DNA of 22,154 bases from the NCBI GenBank assembly GCA_031258265.1, contig JAIRNB010000397.1, positions 1 to 22,154 on the forward strand, given 5' to 3'. Shown here piece by piece: positions 1 to 7,337 of this stretch. This DNA is from Treponema sp. (GTDB lineage: Bacteria; Spirochaetota; Spirochaetia; Treponematales; Breznakiellaceae). The notes under the pieces were generated by a model, which did no database searches, was not told the origin of the DNA, and worked only from the letters and a program-made list of their open reading frames with translations. Made by a program: the position numbers and the translations under genes. How positions within the stretch are numbered: the first letter of the stretch is position 1; each line of letters begins with the position of its first letter.

Positions 1-233
1 TGTTTACCTGGAGGAATAATATTATCGCCCCATTCAGTCCTCTGCCCCTTATAATCTGAACCGTCCATTAACCGAATATTTATGTAAGGTGCAAGGACAA
101 TAACGCTTTGCGATGGCAAAGTATATAAATGTAAATCTTCAGCGTTATTTGTTACCGTATTTTGTCCGATGCTTGCACAGCCGATTAGTCCTATCGCCTC
201 CACTATGATCCAAATACAAATTGTTCTTTTCAT
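1..233 (-). CDS. Lipoprotein, N-terminal part (runs off left edge)
   Basis: An open frame starts at an ATG (complement of 231-233) and stays open to the edge, giving 77 codons. The complement reads AAGGAG, six bases, then ATG, a good ribosome binding site. The protein begins MKRTICIWIIVEAIGLIGC: a short basic start, a hydrophobic stretch and a lipobox LIGC with Cys19, so it is probably lipidated by Lgt/LspA and anchored in the envelope. A Glu inside the hydrophobic stretch (residue 12) is unusual. The mature part ends near IIPPGK; similar segments occur in short spirochaetal lipoproteins, but I do not recognise the family. The C-terminus lies outside the window. AT-rich DNA upstream (234-420) probably holds its promoter. 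Confidence 0.7.
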   Translation of the reverse strand, partial: MKRTICIWIIVEAIGLIGCASIGQNTVTNNAEDLHLYTLPSQSVIVLAPYINIRLMDGSDYKGQRTEWGDNIIPPGK

Positions 234-420
234 TATCATCTCCTTTTCGTCAACATATCGCATATTTCCGGCAATATTTTATTCCAAAAAATCATTAAAA
301 TTTGAACTTAATGCCATATCAACAATATGTATATGTATATCATGTAAAATATGGTCATGTCAAGCAAATTTATACTTTTTTAGGAAATTTAGACAAAATT
401 ACGCATATCATTTCAGGTGT

Positions 421-640
421 TTACGTCATTGAGGCGGGCATATAGGGCTTTGCGAAGCACCGTTCCGTAGGAACACGGCCAGGGCCGGCAAACTGTGCCG
501 GAACAAGGAAGAAGCTAAACGCAGCAATATAAAAGCGGGAATAAAGCATTCCCCGGCTACACTGAGGCGCGGGACGGAGACCGGAGCCATTGCGGATACC
601 GAGGGGCCTGCTGGCGGCGAAACGCATACAACCCTGCTAT
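421..640. other. GC-rich non-coding island with three successive hairpins
   Basis: Between 234 and 716 I see no convincing gene. Within this AT-rich stretch, 421-640 is abruptly GC-rich. Its first 80 bases carry three perfect hairpins in a row: GCTT/AAGC (447-450 and 455-458), GTTCC/GGAAC (462-466 and 470-474) and CCGGCA/TGCCGG (485-490 and 496-501). A 68-codon minus-strand frame crosses the island but has no ribosome binding site and low-complexity content. The island could be a structured RNA, a remnant of a mobile intron, or another dispersed repeat; the sequence alone does not decide. Confidence 0.4.
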
Positions 641-716
641 GTACTCTTTTCTCTAAACAACGTTGAGCCTTTTACAATTAATTCTTTTTCGTAATATTTA
701 ATTCCCAAAATCTTTT

Positions 717-821
717 TCACTCCCTGCGGCCATATAAAAATCTTATTACATCCACAGTCTTTTCATTTTCATTTATAGTATAAAACCTCATATAATTTTT
801 TATCATTACATATTTTATTCG
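717..821 (-). pseudogene. RelE/ParE-type toxin fragment (C-terminal part)
   Basis: The minus strand from 821 down to a TGA at 719-717 encodes about 34 residues with no start codon context. The run includes NYMRFYTINENEKTVDVIRF followed by LYGRRE. This matches the pattern of RelE/ParE toxins: a Y-x-x-F/Y-Y strand, an acidic turn, then V-D-V-I-R-x-L-x-x-R-R-x at the C-terminus. The usual next residue after GRRE is Trp, so the TGA may be a mutated TGG; the frame continues KRFWELNITKKN to a second stop. The N-terminal half is missing: upstream sequence passes directly into the palindromic repeat at 825-913. No antitoxin is recognisable beside it. Family assignment is inference from motif shape over a short segment. 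Confidence 0.55.
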
Positions 822-824
822 AGG

Positions 825-913
825 GTCTGGTTTAATACCCCGTCGTAAGCGCAGCTTACGCGCTCTGCCGCGGTTCAAATAATGCAACGTTTATAAAAAT
901 TTGGTATTGAACC
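825..913. repeat. Palindromic repeat with terminal inverted repeats
   Basis: Ends GGTTTAATACC (829-839) and GGTATTGAACC (903-913) are inverted repeats with one G-T wobble. Inside lies a perfect hairpin CGTAAGC-GCA-GCTTACG (844-860). The first 15 bases (825-839) match 22125-22139 at 14 of 15 positions, and the complement of 888-913 matches 22129-22154 at 23 of 26. It is therefore a dispersed element, present at both ends of this window. It sits immediately upstream of the truncated toxin fragment, which suggests that its insertion broke that gene. Confidence 0.6.
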
Positions 914-993
914 TAAGAACTCGCCGACACAGGAGAGAATTTCCTTAATCATCTCCTATACCCATGAGTTATCTTGTTAAATACGGTTATACC

Positions 994-1040
994 AGGTAAA
1001 TTTACCTTAGAGTTGTCCAGAAACTTTAGTTTTTGGACAA
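994..1040. promoter_or_regulatory. Two adjacent palindromes upstream of the GH27 gene (candidate operators)
   Basis: AGGTAAATTTACCT (994-1007) is a perfect 14-bp palindrome. Six bases further, 1013-1040 forms a 13-pair inverted repeat, TTGTCCA...TGGACAA, with one G-T pair and a two-base centre. A possible promoter is TTGTTA (974-979), a 17-base spacer and TAAATT (997-1002), which would put the first palindrome over the -10 region. The second may be an operator or an mRNA leader hairpin 37 bases before the start codon. The promoter match is weak (4 of 6 in each box). Confidence 0.4.
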
Positions 1041-1077
1041 TAACCGCTAAAAAATGGAAAAAATACCGGAGAAAACA

Positions 1078-2364
1078 ATGGATAAAGATCAGTGTGCTTT
1101 AACGCCGCCCATGGGCTGGAACAGTTGGGACTGCTATGCCGCCAATGTTACCGAAGAACAGTTGCTGCGGAACGCGGAGTATATGCGGGAAAATCTTCTG
1201 CCCTATGGCTGGGAATATATTGTGTGCGATATTCAATGGTACGAGCCTCTGGCCGGTACCGGGGAGGGTGAATACAGACCCTTTGCCGCCCTTAGCATGG
1301 ACGAATATTCCCGGCTTATCCCGGCGGAAAACCGGTTCCCCTCAAGCGCCGGCGCCAGGGGTTTTGGCCCTATCGCTGAAAAAATTCACCGGATGGGCCT
1401 CAAGTTCGGCATACATATCATGCGCGGCATACCCCGGCAGGCGGTTCACGCCGGCGCCGCCGTCAAAGGACCGGGCCTTAGGGCCGCCGGGATAGCGAAT
1501 CCCTTCTCCATCTGCCGCTGGAATTCGGATATGTACGGCATCGATCCGGGGAAAAAAGGCGCGCAGGATTACTACGATTCACTTTTCGGGCTTTACGCAT
1601 CCTGGGGCGTTGATTATGTCAAGGTCGATGATATTTGCAATACCAATATGTACCCCCACATGCCATATTCCGGCCGCGGGGAAATAGAGCTTATCCGAAA
1701 CGCCATAGACAAATGCGGGCGTCCCATGGTTTTAAGTTTATCCCCCGGTCCGGCTCTTATCGAAGAATCCTGGCATCTGTCAAAGTACGCCAATATGTGG
1801 CGGATCACCGACGACTTCTGGGATCACTGGGACTCTCTTAAAGATATGTTCCGCCGCTGCGAATTATGGCAGGCCCATGTCCAGGCCGGACGCTGGCCGG
1901 ACTGCGATATGCTGCCCCTGGGGCGCATAGGCGCCGGTTTTAAGCGGCCCCGTTACACAAATTTTACCAGGGATGAGCAGCGTACCCTGATGACTCTGTG
2001 GTGTATTTTCCGTTCACCCCTCATGATGGGGGGCGAATTAAGCGGCTGCGATGAATGGACCCTGTCGCTTTTGACCAACGGGGAAATACTCGATGTGCTG
2101 AAAAAAGGGGTGAAACCCCGGCAGCTTTACCGGGATGATAAAGAAGCCCTGTGGATGAACAGCGCGCCGGACGGAAAAATAAATCTGGCCCTGTTCAACC
2201 TGGGTGATGAAAACCGGAAACTAAGCTGCCGCCTGGATCAGTTTGGCATCGACGGGGCCGGGTTAAGGGATCTCTGGAAAGCCGAAGACCGCCGGGTTTC
2301 CGGCGTCATTTGTGAGGAACTGCCCCCCCACGGCGCGGCCCTTTTCAGGCTGTCAAAAGCCTAA
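1078..2364 (+). CDS. GH27-family alpha-galactosidase-like glycoside hydrolase
   Basis: A 428-residue protein of glycoside hydrolase family 27, which removes terminal alpha-galactosyl (or related) groups with retention of configuration. Hallmarks are TPPMGWNSWD (residues 9-18), the nucleophile segment YVKVDDIC with Asp184, and WRITDDFWD with Asp246 as acid/base. A (beta/alpha)8 barrel is followed by a C-terminal beta domain from about residue 345. I chose ATG 1078 because GGAG (1068-1071) lies six bases before it; the in-frame ATG at 1054 has no ribosome binding site. No signal peptide is visible, so it probably acts in the cytoplasm on imported oligosaccharides. The sugar ABC operon at 7485-11034 is a possible but not adjacent partner. 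KVDD instead of the common KYDN, and RITDD instead of RxSGD, suggest a divergent subgroup, so substrate is uncertain. Confidence 0.85.
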   Translation: MDKDQCALTPPMGWNSWDCYAANVTEEQLLRNAEYMRENLLPYGWEYIVCDIQWYEPLAGTGEGEYRPFAALSMDEYSRLIPAENRFPSSAGARGFGPIAEKIHRMGLKFGIHIMRGIPRQAVHAGAAVKGPGLRAAGIANPFSICRWNSDMYGIDPGKKGAQDYYDSLFGLYASWGVDYVKVDDICNTNMYPHMPYSGRGEIELIRNAIDKCGRPMVLSLSPGPALIEESWHLSKYANMWRITDDFWDHWDSLKDMFRRCELWQAHVQAGRWPDCDMLPLGRIGAGFKRPRYTNFTRDEQRTLMTLWCIFRSPLMMGGELSGCDEWTLSLLTNGEILDVLKKGVKPRQLYRDDKEALWMNSAPDGKINLALFNLGDENRKLSCRLDQFGIDGAGLRDLWKAEDRRVSGVICEELPPHGAALFRLSKA

Positions 2365-2369
2365 GCCTG

Positions 2370-2384
2370 CGGGAATCCCGTTTT
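2370..2384 (+). terminator. Weak terminator-like hairpin after the GH27 gene
   Basis: CGGG-AAT-CCCG (2370-2380) is followed directly by TTTT. The stem is only four pairs and the T-run short, so termination would be inefficient. It stands six bases beyond the stop codon and ahead of the oppositely oriented tRNA gene. Confidence 0.3.
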
Positions 2385-2417
2385 CCGGGCGGGTTCATAA
2401 TTTAGGGGGATTGCCTT

Positions 2418-2491
<74 letters not shown>

Positions 2492-2621
2492 AAAAAAACC
2501 GGACGATCTGATTATGCTTCAATCCCGGGGGGCTGTCAACACGCACATTGCCTCCGGCCGCAGGCCGTTTGGCCCGGTCCGGCCTATGGCCCAAATCCAC
2601 AAGTTCAACCGTGTCAGGCTG

Positions 2622-4538
2622 CTACCCCAGCCTTTCAAAGACATCGGCGCCGTGTTTACAGAGGGGACAGATAAAGTCCGGCGGGAGTTCTTCTCCCTCG
2701 TAGATGTAACCGCAGATTCTGCAAATCCAGCCCTTTTTCTTTGCCGCCGCCGCCGCCGGCTTTGGCTTGATATGATCGGCGTAATACTGGTAGGTAACTG
2801 AAGGGACACCGGAAAGGACAGCCGCCTCGGTCACATCGGCGATGTAAAGGGTATGGGTATCATAATCCCTGGAGTCGATAACCTTGCCGGAGATGAAGGC
2901 GTTCCCGTAGACCGGGGCGTAGATAAGGCCGTTGGCGCTGCGGGCGGGGCCGGGGCCGTCCGGGTCCACCGGATCGGCGAATTTGTCTACGGTCCTGCCG
3001 CTTTGGAAACCGAAATGCCGGAAGACCTTAAACGGGGTGTCCACGGTTAAAACCGAAACATTGAAGATTCCGGTTTTTCGGATGATCTCGTCGGTATAAT
3101 TCGCCTTGATCACCGAAATGGTAATCCGCTTGGGAATATCGGTTAACTGGACCGCGGTGTTGATGATACAGCCGTTGTCCTTTTCCCCGTCTTTGACGGT
3201 TAAGAGGAAAAGGCCGTAACTCAGCTTGAAAAAAGCGGGAATGTCCACGGCGTTTTTTTCATGGACCGGGGCCGGGGCCTTGGGGAGATCCGCGGCAATG
3301 GTGTCGGCCAGCTTTTCAATGGAAAGGCGGCCCGCTTCTTTAAGAGAAGAATTGATCGTTACCGTGCCGTCAAGGATCTTCCAGCCGGGGAGGGCGCTTA
3401 ACAGTTCCTTCATAAGTTTACCGGAAACCGGCGCCCAACTGCCGTTTTCCATAATGGCGGCAGTTCTATTGCGGATCTGATGGGCCTTGATGTCGTTCAG
3501 GGCCTCCTCCATCTTGATAAAAATACCGGCGTTGTACGTGGTGGCGGCAAAAACAACATGACTGCAGCGGAAAACCTCCGACACGATAATATCGGACCGG
3601 GTGGCCGATACATCGTAAACCGATATTTTTTTTATCCCCCGCTCCGCCAGGGCCCCCGAAAGAATATTTACCGCGTTTTCCGTGTTGCCGTAGACCGATG
3701 AATAGACAATAAGGACCGTATTATCTTCCGGGCTGTAGCCTGCCCACTTCTGGTATTTTTCCAGGAAGAAATTTAAATTCCTTCGCCACACAAGCCCGTG
3801 CAGGGGGCAGATCATCTCAATGTCCAGCTTCGCGGCCTTCTCCAAAACCGCCAGTACCTGGGCGCCGTATTTCCCCACAATGTTAGTGTAGTAACGCCGG
3901 GCGTCATCAAGCCATATACCCTGGTAGTCAACCTCGTCGGCAAAGAGGTTGCCGTCAATAGCGCCAAAACTGCCAAAGGCGTCCGCCGAATAGAGAACCT
4001 TGTCATGGGATTCGTAGGTCACCATAACTTCCGGCCAATGGACCATGGGGGCTTCGATAAAACTGAAATTCCGCCTGCCCGTGGAAAGGGTGTCCCCTTC
4101 TTTGACAATTCTAAGATGGGACCCCGGTTCCGGGGTTCCCGGACCGGAGATCCCCCCGCCGGGGGTTTCCGTCCCGGGGGCCGTAAAATTGAAAAACTGT
4201 CCGATCATGGCCGCCGATTTTTTTGTAGTAACAATCGTGACCTCCGGATAACGGAGCAAAAGTTCCATAAGACAGGCGCTGTGATCCGGTTCCATGTGTT
4301 GAATAATTACATAGTCCAGTTTCCTGTCCCGTAACAGAAACTCCAGATTCTCAAAAAATACGCCGCTGACCGCCTTATCCACCGTATCAAGAAGGGTATT
4401 TTTTTCATCGATTACCAGATAGCTGTTATAGGAAACCCCCCGGTCGGAAGGGTAGACCCCTTCAAAAACGGAGAGCCGCCGGTCGTTCCCGCCGATCCAA
4501 TAGATGCCATCTTTAACTAACCTTTCATTATGCGCCAT
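2622..4538 (-). CDS. Flavodiiron protein fused to flavin reductase and rubredoxin domains
   Basis: A 638-residue multidomain O2/NO reductase, probably cytoplasmic and protective in an anaerobe. Residues 1-270 form the metallo-beta-lactamase-like diiron domain, with iron ligands H81-x-E83-x-D85, H167, D186 and H247 all present. Residues 275-415 are a flavodoxin domain with FMN loop SSVYGNTEN (280-288). Residues about 440-585 are a flavin-reductase (split-barrel FMN) domain. Residues 600-638 are a short rubredoxin with C606-x2-C609 and C624-x2-C627. Electrons could pass from NAD(P)H through the reductase and rubredoxin to FMN and the diiron site within one chain. A Gly/Pro-rich insert (121-139) interrupts the first domain. 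ATG 4538 is preceded by GAGG at six bases; the in-frame ATG at 4601 has no such site. The rubredoxin lacks the usual central loop, as in high-molecular-weight rubredoxins. Confidence 0.9.
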   Translation of the reverse strand: MAHNERLVKDGIYWIGGNDRRLSVFEGVYPSDRGVSYNSYLVIDEKNTLLDTVDKAVSGVFFENLEFLLRDRKLDYVIIQHMEPDHSACLMELLLRYPEVTIVTTKKSAAMIGQFFNFTAPGTETPGGGISGPGTPEPGSHLRIVKEGDTLSTGRRNFSFIEAPMVHWPEVMVTYESHDKVLYSADAFGSFGAIDGNLFADEVDYQGIWLDDARRYYTNIVGKYGAQVLAVLEKAAKLDIEMICPLHGLVWRRNLNFFLEKYQKWAGYSPEDNTVLIVYSSVYGNTENAVNILSGALAERGIKKISVYDVSATRSDIIVSEVFRCSHVVFAATTYNAGIFIKMEEALNDIKAHQIRNRTAAIMENGSWAPVSGKLMKELLSALPGWKILDGTVTINSSLKEAGRLSIEKLADTIAADLPKAPAPVHEKNAVDIPAFFKLSYGLFLLTVKDGEKDNGCIINTAVQLTDIPKRITISVIKANYTDEIIRKTGIFNVSVLTVDTPFKVFRHFGFQSGRTVDKFADPVDPDGPGPARSANGLIYAPVYGNAFISGKVIDSRDYDTHTLYIADVTEAAVLSGVPSVTYQYYADHIKPKPAAAAAKKKGWICRICGYIYEGEELPPDFICPLCKHGADVFERLG

Positions 4539-4618
4539 AGATAACCTCACAAAGATATGATTATATAAATCAAGATCCGCGGCAAGGGGAAGGCGTTCCA
4601 TTTGAAAGCCGTTGTTTT

Positions 4619-4664
4619 CAGCGGGGAACTTCTAAAAACTTCAGCATTTAGAAGTTCCCCGCTG
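4619..4664. repeat. Perfect 18-bp stem hairpin between divergent genes
   Basis: Arms 4619-4636 and 4647-4664 are perfectly complementary (18 pairs) around a 10-base centre AACTTCAGCA. The flanking bases do not pair. It lies between the start codons of the flavodiiron gene (leftward) and the helicase gene (rightward), so it is not at the end of either. It may be an operator, an mRNA leader structure for the helicase transcript, or a dispersed palindrome. Confidence 0.75.
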
Positions 4665-4719
4665 TCCATCCCTGCGGAATTGCGCCGCAAGAATTGTACC
4701 GTAAGAAGGGAAAGAGAAG

Positions 4720-7170
4720 GTGAAGGCCAATAAACGGTTTAGCGGGAGCTGCCTGGAAACTCTGCGGAAGGAGATAGCCGGAGCCGGGGGCAACGAGGTC
4801 CTGGCCCTGGGCTACCTGGACGATAGGGGACTGGTGGCCCGAATCCGGGTGACGGCCCGGGGAACGGACCGGGAAGTCCTGGCCCTTATCACCGATGACG
4901 AAGGTTCCCCCGATGTGTTTATCCATAACCACCCCTCCGGTTTCCTAACCCCCAGCGACAATGATCTTGCTATTTCGGGCCGGGCGGCGGAAGGGGGAAT
5001 TGGGGCCTTTATCGTGGACAACCAGGTTGAGGAAGTCTACGTGGTGGCTGAACCAATCCGGCGGCGGAAGCTAAAGACCCTGGACCCGGATCAGCTCTGC
5101 GCTTCCCTGGAGGAGGGGGGGGCCATCGCAAAACGGCTCAAGGTCTTTGAAGTCCGGGAAAGCCAGCTTCAAATGATGCGCCTTGTTATCCGGGGTTTTA
5201 ACGACGGCGAAGTGGTCCTCTGTGAGGCGGGGACCGGGGTGGGGAAGTCCTTTGCCTATCTGCTCCCGGCCCTGCGCTTCGCCCTGGATAACGATGAGCG
5301 GATCGTGATCTCCACCGCCACCATTACCCTTCAGCAGCAGCTTTTCGACAAGGACATTCCCCTGGTACAGGCCGCCCTGGGCCCCGCGGGGAAGAAGCTC
5401 AAGGCGGTATTGATGAAAGGCCGGGGGAACTACCTCTGCCGCCGCCGTCTGGACGAGGCCCTTAAAGAACAGGAGCTTGATGAAACGGAGACCGAAGAAC
5501 TTATCCGCATCGCTTCCTGGGCGGAGGCCAGCGCCTCCGGGAGCCGTTCCGACCTTTCGTTTTCTCCCCGGGAAGGGATCTGGCCCAGAATCTCCTCCGA
5601 GGCGGACCTCTGCATGGGGATGCGCTGCCCCTGGCGGGAACGCTGCTTTGTCCTTTCCCTGCGCCGGGAAGCCTCGGACGCCCGGATCCTGGTGGTAAAC
5701 CACCACCTCCTCTTTGCCGACCTGGCGGCCCGGCGGGAGGGGGCCGGTTACGATAATACCGTGGTCCTGCCCCCCTATACCCGGATAATCCTGGACGAGG
5801 CCCATTCCATCGAAGGGGCGGCGACTTCGTTCTTTTCCGGGGAATTCAGCCGCCTTTCCATCCTCCGCCAACTGGGCCGCCTCTACCGGAGAAGGCAGGC
5901 CCGGCGTCTGGGGCTGCTCCTCAAAATTCCCGGCCTGGGCCGGCAAGAAGACAAGCTCGATCAGGCGGTGGAGGCCATCGACAGAATCCGGGAGATCGCC
6001 GGCGATCTGGACCAGGCGGCCCTGGGGATCTGCGGGGACGAGGGGGTTTTCCGGCTGAGTCCCGCCAAAGAGGGCCCCGCACAGGCCCTGTTTCCCCTGC
6101 TCATGGCCCTGCGGAAGGGGATCAACCGCCTGGGGAATTTGATCCGGGATCTGCTGGAGGAAATCTCCGATGACGAGGGAGAGGAAAGCGCCCTCTGGGA
6201 AATAGGGGCCATACTGCGCCGCCTGGAAAGCATCGGCGCCGTCTGCGACGCCTTTGCGGAGTACCGGGAGAGGACGGAGGAGGTGACGTGGCTGGAACGG
6301 CGGGGCGGCCTAAGCCGGGATTCCTGGGCCGCCTTTACCGTAACCCCCATCGAAGTGGCCACGGGCCTTAAAGAAAGCCTCTTTGACCCCGGCAAGACCG
6401 TGATCTGCTGCTCCGCCACCCTTACCATAGCGGGGAGATTCGACTACTGGCAGACCCGCTGCGGCCTTAAACTCCTGGAGGACCGCCCCCCCCTCTGCGG
6501 GATTTTTCCTTCCCCCTTCCCCTACAGTTCCAGCGTACTCCTGGCGGTTCCCCGGGACGCCCCCCTGCCCGATGAAGGCGGCTATCAGGACTTTGTAAAC
6601 CAGGCGGTAGCTTCCCTGGCCCTGGCCGGCGGCGGTTCCGCCCTGGCCCTTTTTACCTCCTACCAGTCCCTTAAAAGCGCCTATGCCGCCGCGGCCCCCC
6701 TCCTCTCCAAAGAGGGAATCCGCTGCCTTAAACAGGGGGACGATGACCGGAGCCGTCTTTTAGGGCAGTTTCTAAAGGACACCAGTTCCGTCCTCTTTGC
6801 CACCGATTCTTTTTGGGAAGGGGTGGACGCCCCGGGAGATACCCTCCGGCTGGTAATCCTGGCCCGGCTGCCCTTTAGAACCCCCAACGACCCGGTCTTT
6901 GAAGCCCGGCGGGAATATTTGGAAAGGGGAGGGGGCAACGCCTTCATGGACCTGTCCCTGCCGGAGGCCGTAATGAAATTTAAGCAGGGTTTCGGCCGCC
7001 TGATGCGCCGTTCCAGCGACCGCGGAGTAGTGGCGGTGCTGGACGGCAGGACAATAAAAAAACGCTATGGGGAATTCTTTTTACGGTCTTTACCGGAAAC
7101 CAGAACCAGTTTTGCCGAATTCGAAAACCTGCTCCGGGACGCGGAACGTTTTTTATATTCCCCTAATTAA
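4720..7170 (+). CDS. JAB-domain / XPD-DinG-type DNA helicase fusion
   Basis: An 816-residue protein. Residues about 1-115 are a RadC-like JAB/MPN domain with an intact metal motif: Glu26, HNHPSG (H69, H71) and Asp82, giving the H-x-H-x10-D spacing. Residues about 140-816 are a superfamily 2 helicase of the DinG/XPD group. It has Walker A GTGVGKS (171-177), DEAH (359-362), an Fe-S cluster site C240, C298, C303 and C309, motif SATLT near 568, and the arginine-finger motif QGFGRLMRR (756-764). DinG proteins are 5'-3' helicases that unwind R-loops, forks and damaged DNA. The start is GTG at 4720 with AGAAGGG (4704-4710) upstream. The usual DinG has no JAB domain; some carry an N-terminal exonuclease instead. 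The JAB half could be a metalloprotease or an inert protein-binding module. Confidence 0.88.
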   Translation: MKANKRFSGSCLETLRKEIAGAGGNEVLALGYLDDRGLVARIRVTARGTDREVLALITDDEGSPDVFIHNHPSGFLTPSDNDLAISGRAAEGGIGAFIVDNQVEEVYVVAEPIRRRKLKTLDPDQLCASLEEGGAIAKRLKVFEVRESQLQMMRLVIRGFNDGEVVLCEAGTGVGKSFAYLLPALRFALDNDERIVISTATITLQQQLFDKDIPLVQAALGPAGKKLKAVLMKGRGNYLCRRRLDEALKEQELDETETEELIRIASWAEASASGSRSDLSFSPREGIWPRISSEADLCMGMRCPWRERCFVLSLRREASDARILVVNHHLLFADLAARREGAGYDNTVVLPPYTRIILDEAHSIEGAATSFFSGEFSRLSILRQLGRLYRRRQARRLGLLLKIPGLGRQEDKLDQAVEAIDRIREIAGDLDQAALGICGDEGVFRLSPAKEGPAQALFPLLMALRKGINRLGNLIRDLLEEISDDEGEESALWEIGAILRRLESIGAVCDAFAEYRERTEEVTWLERRGGLSRDSWAAFTVTPIEVATGLKESLFDPGKTVICCSATLTIAGRFDYWQTRCGLKLLEDRPPLCGIFPSPFPYSSSVLLAVPRDAPLPDEGGYQDFVNQAVASLALAGGGSALALFTSYQSLKSAYAAAAPLLSKEGIRCLKQGDDDRSRLLGQFLKDTSSVLFATDSFWEGVDAPGDTLRLVILARLPFRTPNDPVFEARREYLERGGGNAFMDLSLPEAVMKFKQGFGRLMRRSSDRGVVAVLDGRTIKKRYGEFFLRSLPETRTSFAEFENLLRDAERFLYSPN

Positions 7171-7182
7171 TAAAAGAATTAA

Positions 7183-7309
7183 GGGGGGGGGCACAGAGGT
7201 TCCAAAAGCCGGAGGCATAGCGCCCCAATACGCTGCTTTTTTTGACGCTGCCCCGCCCTCGCTTCAGCCACCTCGCCCTTCGGGCATCGGTGGCTTCCGC
7301 TACCCCCCC
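7183..7309 (-). repeat. Dispersed ~126-bp intergenic repeat, copy 1
   Basis: The complement of 7183-7309 aligns nearly end to end with 13118-13243. Both run from a G7 tract and TAGCGGAAGCCACCG through GCGAGGGCGGGGCAGCGTC to TATGCCTCCGGCTTTTGGA and a terminal C-run. Only a short central segment differs. Inside is a nested hairpin: GCCACC/GGTGGC enclosing GCCC-GAA-GGGC (7275-7285 on this strand). It fills most of the 314-base spacer between the helicase and the binding-protein gene. It contains no plausible gene; short frames on both strands are by-products. Confidence 0.85.
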
Positions 7310-7337
7310 GTCTGCCGGTTCCCTGTTTGCGCCGGAG

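Noticed and set aside
169..432. Plus-strand frame of 87 codons
   Set aside because: It overlaps the lipoprotein gene on the other strand, which has a strong SD and lipobox, and runs through AT-rich spacer.
421..640. Group II intron remnant
   Set aside because: I could not identify a domain V hairpin or any reverse-transcriptase motif, so the identification is not supported.
1054..1077. Earlier start codon for the GH27 gene
   Set aside because: There is no SD before ATG 1054, whereas GGAG lies six bases before ATG 1078.
5071..5946. Open frame of 291 codons on the minus strand
   Set aside because: It is antisense to the helicase gene whose Walker A, Fe-S and DEAH motifs lie in the opposite strand; its Pro/Gly-rich translation looks like a shadow.
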